From positions 1-19,622 of the forward strand of contig CAZJYI010000188.1 of the NCBI GenBank assembly GCA_964550025.1: a stretch of 19,622 nt of DNA, in the 5' to 3' direction. Numbering within the stretch: position 1 is the first letter of the stretch; each line of letters begins with the position of its first letter. This DNA comes from CAZJYI01 sp964550025. GTDB taxonomy: Bacteria; Verrucomicrobiota; Kiritimatiellia; UBA8416; CAYOBW01. The notes beneath the pieces are model-generated. The model had not been told where the DNA came from. It saw only the letters and a list, made by a program, of their open reading frames with translations, and ran no database searches. Made by a program: the position numbers and the translations under genes. Below, piece by piece: positions 9,038 through 16,052 of this stretch.

Positions 9038-9064
9038 GAAAAAATTGCGCCGAAAAAAGGCGAC
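9038..9064 (-). terminator. Weak candidate terminator between the operon and the giant gene
   Basis: The minus strand reads CGCC-TTTTTTC-GGCG followed by CAATTTTTTC, a 4-bp stem with a T-rich loop and then six T. It lies 54 to 80 bases past the stop of the 454-aa membrane protein gene. The stem is short, so it may be leaky or not real. It is the only terminator-like signal in the 172-base gap 8946-9117. I saw no convincing promoter in that gap. Confidence 0.3.
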
Positions 9065-9117
9065 GTTCTTCACCTGGATTGCGGGTGTTTTTCAGACGAA
9101 CTGCTCCGCGATCGACC

Positions 9118-10482
9118 CTACGGTTCCGCCGCCTCCGCGTACCGCCGCAGCCTGTCGATGACGCTCTGCATGTGGTCGGCGAAGTCGGCATTCCTGGAAT
9201 CGCGCACGGCCCGCTCCAGGTCGGGAATCGCCACGACCGCGAGCTCGCCGATCTGTCCGAGAGAAAAGGCCGCGCCGCTACGCGCCTGCCCGTCCTCGTC
9301 GTGCAACAACTTGTGCCGGTACAGCTCGACCTGTTCCTGGAGCCAGACATAGCCCCGCAGGTGCTTGCGCGTCCTTTCAAGGTCGTCGCGAAACGCGGCA
9401 TTGGCGGGATCTTCGAGCGCGGCCTCGACGGTGTCGAGCGCCGGGAGCGCGACGGGACCGATGCGGGTCAGGGCCACGGCCGCCGCGCGGCGGGCGTCCG
9501 CGGACAGACTATGGCCCACGAGCTGCTCCAACGCCGCCGCCGCTTCTCGCGGACCGTTCCGGCGCATCACGCTCCAGGCGGCATCTTCGGCAATGGCCGG
9601 ATGCTCGGCCCACAGCCGCTGAACCACCTCCGCGTCGCTCCAATCCGTGCCGAAAGGGGCGCGATGGTTCCACGTCAGGTGCTCGACGATCCCGGCGATC
9701 AGCGTCAACGGCACGGCAAGCATCAACGCCAACGCCGACGTGCGAACCGGCCGGAACTTGACCAGGGAGGGAACAGCGAAGCAGACCAGCCAGAAGAGGT
9801 AGACCGCCGGAAGAATCCACCACGGCAGCATAGCGCCGAACAGGCGCGTCCACACCCGCGGCAGCAGGCAGGCGAGGGAGCCCATCGCGGTCGGAAACAG
9901 CACGGCCCACAGGACCAGCCCCGCACCCGCGCCGCGGCGGGCCTCGCCGGAGTGCGCCACACCACCGGCCAGGCCCCACTGCAGAAACGCAGCCGCCAGG
10001 CCGAGCAGGGTGGCGGGGAGTATGAGCAGCGTGCTGACTGCCCACGGGATGCCCGGGCAGACAACGGCGCGGCCGGGGTTGGCCGGATCATACCGTACCG
10101 TCGGGCCGTCGCCCGCCCGCAGGACGTGCCGCACCTCGTGAGCTCTGCCGGTCAGAGCGCCCGGCTCGGGAAACCGCCCGTGCGCGGTGTCGAAACGGCA
10201 CGTGGCGTACGGCACCCGATCGGCACTATGGCCGTCCGTCCAGTAAGCGATCCTGATATCCGTGTACCGCTTTCGGGCCTCGCCCTCAGAGCCGGAAGAG
10301 GCCTCGGGGTCGAAGTCGCTGCGATACGAGGCGTAGACGACTTCTCCAGGCACCGAAGGCCAGCGCAGGGACGCGAGTCCCTCCCTCAACGGGGCCGACC
10401 AGCGCACGACCAGCGCCAGGGCCGCGGCCAGGCACAGCCCCGCGCATACAATTCCGACTCCAATCTGCCGTGCGCTACTCAT
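9118..10482 (-). CDS. Membrane protein with DUF3592-like domain and HEAT-like repeats
   Basis: 454 residues. A transmembrane helix lies at about 7-28. A DUF3592-like region follows at about 40-145: it opens with WPSVPGEVVYASYRSD and closes with VRYDPANPGRAVV, the usual 'Y-D-P-x-N-P' end of that family. About four more membrane helices lie between roughly 147 and 270. The C-terminal third (about 285-450) is soluble and alpha-helical, with HEAT-like repeats such as ARRAAAVALTRIGPVALPAL and ARSGAAFSLGQIGELAVVAI. HEAT repeats usually bind other proteins. The gene starts 55 bases after the stop of the 1464-aa gene, and its Shine-Dalgarno site is weak, so it probably depends on the operon transcript. 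It is the only non-secreted product here. Being a membrane scaffold for the exported neighbours is inference; the biochemical role is unknown. Confidence 0.85.
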   Translation of the reverse strand: MSSARQIGVGIVCAGLCLAAALALVVRWSAPLREGLASLRWPSVPGEVVYASYRSDFDPEASSGSEGEARKRYTDIRIAYWTDGHSADRVPYATCRFDTAHGRFPEPGALTGRAHEVRHVLRAGDGPTVRYDPANPGRAVVCPGIPWAVSTLLILPATLLGLAAAFLQWGLAGGVAHSGEARRGAGAGLVLWAVLFPTAMGSLACLLPRVWTRLFGAMLPWWILPAVYLFWLVCFAVPSLVKFRPVRTSALALMLAVPLTLIAGIVEHLTWNHRAPFGTDWSDAEVVQRLWAEHPAIAEDAAWSVMRRNGPREAAAALEQLVGHSLSADARRAAAVALTRIGPVALPALDTVEAALEDPANAAFRDDLERTRKHLRGYVWLQEQVELYRHKLLHDEDGQARSGAAFSLGQIGELAVVAIPDLERAVRDSRNADFADHMQSVIDRLRRYAEAAEP

Positions 10483-10537
10483 ACGCCCAGAATGGCTTTC
10501 GCGTCTTTCGTAGTTGCTTCAACTGCTCTATTCAGGC

Positions 10538-13500
10538 TCAGGGCTCTTCGTCCAATCTCAGCTCCTGCACAAGAAACGCCCGCCCCCAGGTGACCGGGAC
10601 CTGGTACGCCTGCTCAACGGTCTCGATGCGCCCCGTCTCTGTGAGCAGCATGGCGGGCACCAGGGGCTCCGGAGACCCCGCGATACTCCGCCGGATCTCG
10701 TTGGTGATGGTGACGCCTTTCGCGTAACCCGCTCTCTTGAAGGAAATGGCGACGTCCCTATCATCCGGCCCCTTCTCAACGACGTCAAGCAGGATGGGGT
10801 CGGGGTCGGACCTTCCCGGCGCACCGCCCCTGAAGAACTCATCCAGGTTGATGCGCTCGTCCCGGTCCGGGTCCGCGAGGGGACCGCTGATGAACGGGTC
10901 GGCGGCGGCGTCCGGAGGAAATACGAGGTCTTTCCACTCGTCATAGTCGCTCGGCGGCACTTCGCGCGCGATCAGCACGAGCTCCTTGCCGCCCCCTCCC
11001 GCGGAATCCTGCAGCTCGATGTCAAAGTAGACGCCCCGCCCCAGCAGGCTGCTGTCCACATTGAACTGGGGCGCGCCCTGAACGGAGTCCGCCTGCAGGA
11101 TCGTGAACTCCTGGCCCGGGAAGAACAGGTCGTTGTCCCCGTCAAAGGCGAAGACGTGTGCCGGCGTCACCACCACGTCGTCCAGCGTCACCTCCTTGAC
11201 CCCGGTAACCGGTTGGTTCTGCTGGCTCACTTCGAGCCTGCCGCCAAAGCCGGCGTTCCCCTCGATCGTCGTGACGTTCTTGATCGTTCCCCTGCCGGAG
11301 AAGGCCGCATTCGTGGTCATGATGATGCTGGCGTTGGCAACACCGCAGACGGTCCCGCCCGTATGGTTCGAGGACGCCCCGTCAAACAGACGGAGGACGG
11401 CGTTTTCGAGGACCAGTTCGCCGTGGTTCTGGAACCGCTGTGCGCAGGTGATCTCCGAGCCGTGCACCTCAAGCTCCCCGCGGTTCGTGAACTCGGGTAT
11501 CACGGACGAGCCGCCGGGCAGGTTGTTGAATCGCACCGTGGCGCCCGGATGGGTCCTGGTCAGCTTGACGATGGTATTGCTTTCTAGGGAACGGAAGTCA
11601 TGAGATCCCAGGTCCAACTGGGCGTCGGTGACGCTCCAGTTGCCGTTCGACAGGCCAAAATGAAAGCTGACATTGGGTAGGCCGTCCGCGTCTATCGCCA
11701 GTTCCGCACCTGCCTCCACAACAACGGCACCCTCAGGACCGCATTCGAACTCTCCGGCCGTGATGCCGCGGGCTCCGGCCCCCGAGCATTTGAGCTGTCC
11801 CTCGTCCACTAGAACGGTCGAGTGCTCGTTGCCGGCCGTGAGGTCGTTCTTCAGGTTGTAGTTGCCGTCGATCTCGAGTCGGCCGGACACGGTCGAGTCG
11901 TCAAGGACGAGGATCCCGGTTGCGTTGTGGTTGAAGATGCTGCCGGATTTCACGTGCACGCTGACGGACTTGCCCGACGGCCCGTCGTCGTCCGGCCTGA
12001 TTGCACCGTCCAGCTCGTAGGTCCCGCCAACCGCCAACGCTGTGAGCTCCCGCACCAGGAGGTTCGCGCCTTGCGGATGGATGACCGTGGACCCGACCCC
12101 AGTCTCCAACGACCCGGCCTTGCCCAGGACCAACGTCGAACCGGCTTCGAACTCCATGGTGGCGCCGGACAGAAGCATGAGAATCATCGGGGCCCCCGCG
12201 CTGCCGCCAAGCTCCTTTGTGCCACTCCCGGAAAGGTCGATCCGGTTGGCGATTCGAAGGACAGCGGACACCCCTCCCGAATCGAGAAGGCCACGTTTGT
12301 AATGCAGATTCCGGATGGTGTGGGTGTACGAGATATTCCAGATGGAGAAGCAGTCGAAGATGACGGTGCCCAAACCGGTGAACTCCGGCAGCCGATTCAC
12401 CGTCAAGTCTGTCCCGGAGAACTCCAGGACACCGCCCTCCTCGACACTCGCTCGTGCACCGAACGCGAACTCGCTGTCATAGAGGATGGCCGCAGGGCTG
12501 TCGAGGACACGCAGACGGTTGTCTGCGCGCACCGAAAGCAGCCCTTGGAAGTCATTCTCTCCGCCCAGTTCCAACGTCCCGTCAGCGACGATGAGCTGCC
12601 CCTGGCTCTGTTGGACGAGGTCCCCGGAGATGCGGACCGTGCTGGGATTGGTCGTGACACCGGACTCGAGTTTCCAGAGCTTCCCGACGACGTCGATGGC
12701 CGGTTCGGCATCGCCCGCGGCCGGCGTGCCCAAGTCGCCGGAGCGCAGATCGAGCCTCCCCGCCGATTCAACGACCACCCGGCCGTTCCCCGACAGGCTC
12801 GAGTCCGGGTCGTCAACAATCACGTTCCCCGAGATCCGAAGCACACCATCCAAGGTGCGCGTGCCGCTGCCTTCGTTGGACAGCGAAAGGACGGCGTTCG
12901 CTTCGACCCACAAGGTGTCGTTGGTCGATGAAGTCTGGGTAACGGTGCCCGACAGCCATCGGTTGGACTGGACCAGGCTCACGGTCCCGTCGCACTGGAG
13001 CGTCCCGGTGTCCTTCAACTCCAGGTTGCTGATGTCCGATGCGTCGCCGGTCCTGAGCCGGGCGGTGCCCTTGACCGTGAGGCCGCGGAAGGTGGACGCG
13101 TTCTGAAGCGCAGCCACGGCGGCACCGGACAAATCCAGATTGTCGAAGACTCCCGCGTCCGCGGTCAGGTTCCGCGACACCGTCAGCGATCCCCTGTCCA
13201 GCGTAGCCGGGTTCTCCATCTGTGTGATGGACTCCAGGTTCACGGCCTCGTGGTCCAGGACGACATCGGCGTTGTTCAGGATACAGACCTCGTCGCCGTT
13301 CGTCCCGGGCGGCACGTCCCAGAGCACGCCATGGGCGTCCTTCCAATTGCAGAAGCCACCCTGGGTCGTGTGCCAGTTACTGTCGAAGGTGCCGTTCCAG
13401 ACATAGGTCTTGCCGCTGGGTGTGAGGTTCGCTTGCGGCATGACCGCGAAGATGCCGGTCTTGCCCGTATCGAGCGTACCCTTGATCGCGATGACGTAGT

Positions 13501-14932
13501 TGTCGCTGAAGCCCCGCGGCCAACCGTCCTCACCGTTGCCGGACAGGACTTCGAACCCCACGAGGGTGTTGGTCCGGCCGACCGTATCGACGAAGCTCTC
13601 GCCCTCCACGAAGGCCAGGCGTGTGTTCCCGTCTTCGTCCTGGAACCAGAGTCCGTCCGTACTTCGGTCGGTGAGCTGCCCGGAGAAGAGAACGCGCCCG
13701 GAAGCATTGACGGAGACAAGGCTGAGGGTGTCCAGCGGCAGGGCCGCGCCGGGAGACGTGTCGCCCTCCGCCGCAAGGCGGGTCAAGGTGCCGCTGCTCC
13801 AGCGCCAGACCCCGTACTCGGAGGGCTTGGTCAGCGTGCTGAAGAACACGTCGTCCTGTGCATTGATCATCGCGTTCCCGGGGCTGACGAACTGCACCGT
13901 GCCCACATTGGTCGTGGGGTAGTCGTGATCCGCGTAGACAACCAGCTCGAACGTCGAGGTGTTCAGATCGTAGATCCACAAGGATGCCGCGACGCCGCCC
14001 CCGGGATGCGTGATGCCCGCGTTGAAGACGATCTTCCCGTGCACGTTGATGCTCGGACGGGCATTGAGGATGTACTTGAAGACGGCGTTGGTCGCCATGC
14101 CCGGAATGCCCGGCGGCAGGGCATCCCCCTTCTTGACGATCAGGTTGGTCTGACCGCCTGTCCACGAGAACAGCGCCGGCTCCGGCAGGATCGAGGCCGT
14201 GGTGTCCGCGAGAAAGGCGATGTGGCCGTTGGCATTAATGACGATGTGGCCTTCATCAATGCCATGGAGGGTCAGTCCGTCGATGACGTCCCCTTCCTTG
14301 ACGGGCGTGGTCGTGGGACCGCCCGGCGCCTCAACAACGATCCCGTCGACCGGCTGGCCGCCGCTGTCCGGAGGCGGACCGGACACGACCTCACCGTTGG
14401 CCGCGATGAGCGGGAAGCCGCGGTCGTAGAGGAAGGAGGTGGCCTCGGTCGCCATGCCGGGCTCCGTCTTGCCAAGGGCGGTGGTGTTGATCCCATTCGC
14501 GTGCCGCACACCGATGTGGTTGTGGGAGAAGAAAACGAACTCCCCGGAATCGGCAATGTTGGGGAAACGAAACTCCCGTAAGGTGGTGGGGACGGGGGGC
14601 ACGCCCAGCACGAACGGCGCCGGGTCGAAGTGCTTCACGGGCAGCGTCACCAGGCCGAACTCGAACCGGACGATACCGTTGCGGTCGGAGTTGAACGCAT
14701 CCGTGGTTCGGCCCGCGAAACTGGCAATCACGGTGCCGTTCCGATTGACGGCGGGCGCGACGAAGCCGCTCGCAAAGGGTCTTCCGAACAGCCAGTCCGT
14801 TCCCGGTACGGGCTGGTCGTCGACTGCCACGCCGAAATACGCCAGCGGCTCCGGCGTCTGCGCCGACAGGACAGCCGGCGAACAGCAGCACGCCAGGCAG
14901 AGAGCGATCAGCCATCTAGTGACCAGCCGCAT
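10538..14932 (-). CDS. Secreted protein: NxxGxxAF-type repeats plus autotransporter-passenger-like helix
   Basis: 1464 residues. The frame is open upstream to a GTG at 14962, but the ATG at 14932 gives a clean signal peptide (MRLVTRWLIALCLACCCSPA, cleavage after LSA) and lies 8 bases after the preceding stop. Residues about 55-500 hold degenerate tandem repeats of the N-x-x-G-x-x-x-F type, such as INANGHIAFLADT, INVHGKIVFNAG and VNASGRVLFSGQLTD. At about 508 the sequence KTYVWNGTFDSNWH opens a long valine/leucine/glycine-rich region of short beta strands, like autotransporter passengers. This ends at about 1285 with GQEFTILQADSVQG, a passenger-end motif. A calcium-loop-like stretch follows (DPDRDERINLDEFF, about 1355) and then a C-terminal module. 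No outer-membrane barrel is seen. Likely surface exposed; substrate unknown. Its N-terminal half shares the repeat type of the operon's first gene. Confidence 0.9.
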   Translation of the reverse strand: MRLVTRWLIALCLACCCSPAVLSAQTPEPLAYFGVAVDDQPVPGTDWLFGRPFASGFVAPAVNRNGTVIASFAGRTTDAFNSDRNGIVRFEFGLVTLPVKHFDPAPFVLGVPPVPTTLREFRFPNIADSGEFVFFSHNHIGVRHANGINTTALGKTEPGMATEATSFLYDRGFPLIAANGEVVSGPPPDSGGQPVDGIVVEAPGGPTTTPVKEGDVIDGLTLHGIDEGHIVINANGHIAFLADTTASILPEPALFSWTGGQTNLIVKKGDALPPGIPGMATNAVFKYILNARPSINVHGKIVFNAGITHPGGGVAASLWIYDLNTSTFELVVYADHDYPTTNVGTVQFVSPGNAMINAQDDVFFSTLTKPSEYGVWRWSSGTLTRLAAEGDTSPGAALPLDTLSLVSVNASGRVLFSGQLTDRSTDGLWFQDEDGNTRLAFVEGESFVDTVGRTNTLVGFEVLSGNGEDGWPRGFSDNYVIAIKGTLDTGKTGIFAVMPQANLTPSGKTYVWNGTFDSNWHTTQGGFCNWKDAHGVLWDVPPGTNGDEVCILNNADVVLDHEAVNLESITQMENPATLDRGSLTVSRNLTADAGVFDNLDLSGAAVAALQNASTFRGLTVKGTARLRTGDASDISNLELKDTGTLQCDGTVSLVQSNRWLSGTVTQTSSTNDTLWVEANAVLSLSNEGSGTRTLDGVLRISGNVIVDDPDSSLSGNGRVVVESAGRLDLRSGDLGTPAAGDAEPAIDVVGKLWKLESGVTTNPSTVRISGDLVQQSQGQLIVADGTLELGGENDFQGLLSVRADNRLRVLDSPAAILYDSEFAFGARASVEEGGVLEFSGTDLTVNRLPEFTGLGTVIFDCFSIWNISYTHTIRNLHYKRGLLDSGGVSAVLRIANRIDLSGSGTKELGGSAGAPMILMLLSGATMEFEAGSTLVLGKAGSLETGVGSTVIHPQGANLLVRELTALAVGGTYELDGAIRPDDDGPSGKSVSVHVKSGSIFNHNATGILVLDDSTVSGRLEIDGNYNLKNDLTAGNEHSTVLVDEGQLKCSGAGARGITAGEFECGPEGAVVVEAGAELAIDADGLPNVSFHFGLSNGNWSVTDAQLDLGSHDFRSLESNTIVKLTRTHPGATVRFNNLPGGSSVIPEFTNRGELEVHGSEITCAQRFQNHGELVLENAVLRLFDGASSNHTGGTVCGVANASIIMTTNAAFSGRGTIKNVTTIEGNAGFGGRLEVSQQNQPVTGVKEVTLDDVVVTPAHVFAFDGDNDLFFPGQEFTILQADSVQGAPQFNVDSSLLGRGVYFDIELQDSAGGGGKELVLIAREVPPSDYDEWKDLVFPPDAAADPFISGPLADPDRDERINLDEFFRGGAPGRSDPDPILLDVVEKGPDDRDVAISFKRAGYAKGVTITNEIRRSIAGSPEPLVPAMLLTETGRIETVEQAYQVPVTWGRAFLVQELRLDEEP

Positions 14933-14940
14933 GACTGGAC

Positions 14941-16005
14941 CTAGTACGCGAAGTTGGCCCACGGGTCGGTGGTGCCCATGCCCGCACCGCCGGAAGAACC
15001 GGAGATGGCACCGCTGACCGGGGGCGTCACGATCGCGCCGACACGATTGCTGGCGGCGATCGAGTAATCGTACACATTGCCCCGCGCCGTGTTGGCAGCT
15101 ACGAAGTTGTCCGTACCATCGATTTTCAGTCCAGAGTAGTTACGGACGACGTGATTGCCGGTGATTCTGTTCTCCTTCCCGATAGCGCGAATGCCTCCCC
15201 AGAATCCGATCAGACCGTTGGCTATCGCGTTGTTGTTTTCGACCAGGCAGTGGCTCGCCACGTAGATACCGGAGTAATCGTTACTGACGACGGTACAGTT
15301 GCGCACGTTACTGCCATCAGACACCGAGATACCCACAGCGTTTGCGGTCGCGCTACAGCCCAGTACGGTTGCAGAGGTGCCGACGAAGGAGCTGATTCCC
15401 GCTTCCTGGTTGCCTCGGGCAGAACAGTTCACGACAGTGCTCCCCCGCGAAACAAGGATGCCGAAAGACGCGTTGTTCTCCACAACGCAGTCTCTGACCA
15501 GGCTGTTGGGACCCACCGTGATTCCGCGGCGTGAGGACTCCCATCCGTTGGTGGAGATCCGCAGGTCCTTCAGAATGCAGTTCCTGATGTGTTCCAGGTA
15601 GATTCCGTCGTGGCTCCACTCGTGGATGGTCCCGTTGTGGATGGCAACGTTCGCACGCCAGCCTCCGGGCGACTGCGTGATGCCGTCCCGGCTCCCAGGG
15701 ACCCCCGTGAGAGCGAAGCCGTTCAGGTCCAGGGTCACGTCCCCCGTCCTGATGGTGATCCCGTCCTGTCCCGCGACCCCTGCAAGGTTGGTGATCAGGT
15801 AATAGGAACCCGGCGAGTCGATCGTGAAGGGGAGGCTGCTGATCGGGGTTCGCGGTTCGAGCTCCTGCAGCGTTTTGTAAACCGGCCCCGGAGTACCCGG
15901 CGGAGGGGTCAGCGGGCCCTGGGCCCAGGCGCCGCCAACGATACCCAGCAGGCCCGCCGCAGTCAGCACGCAGATCTCTTTGCAGTGTAAGTGTCCGGAT
16001 TGCAT
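14941..16005 (-). CDS. Secreted right-handed parallel beta-helix protein
   Basis: 354 residues from the ATG at 16005. A longer reading from a TTG at 16056 overlaps the preceding stop codon. The ATG is preferred because AAGGAG lies 9 bases upstream and it gives a signal peptide (MQSGHLHCKEICVLTAAGLL, cleavage near GAWA-Q). A proline-rich start and KTLQELEPRTPI lead into SYYLITNLAG, DGITIRTGDVTLDLNGFAL and then about eight parallel beta-helix coils (about 90-320) with repeated G-I-x-V/I and N-C-x-x-x-x-N motifs. This resembles pectate-lyase-like, NosD-type (periplasmic copper-binding) helices. The end reads DPWANFAY, a tail I associate with a recurring secreted helix family in PVC bacteria. No catalytic residues can be assigned; it may bind a carbohydrate or be structural. 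It sits 47 bases after the first operon gene and 8 before the next. Confidence 0.92.
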   Translation of the reverse strand: MQSGHLHCKEICVLTAAGLLGIVGGAWAQGPLTPPPGTPGPVYKTLQELEPRTPISSLPFTIDSPGSYYLITNLAGVAGQDGITIRTGDVTLDLNGFALTGVPGSRDGITQSPGGWRANVAIHNGTIHEWSHDGIYLEHIRNCILKDLRISTNGWESSRRGITVGPNSLVRDCVVENNASFGILVSRGSTVVNCSARGNQEAGISSFVGTSATVLGCSATANAVGISVSDGSNVRNCTVVSNDYSGIYVASHCLVENNNAIANGLIGFWGGIRAIGKENRITGNHVVRNYSGLKIDGTDNFVAANTARGNVYDYSIAASNRVGAIVTPPVSGAISGSSGGAGMGTTDPWANFAY

Positions 16006-16052
16006 TGTCTTGGTCTCCTTCGTGCTCTTTCGTCCATCTTGCTCAAACTCAC

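Noticed and set aside
10512..10524. AGTTG-AAG-CAACT inverted repeat between the 1464-aa and 454-aa genes
   Set aside because: A 5-bp stem with a 3-base loop and no U tract. It is too weak to call a terminator inside what looks like an operon.
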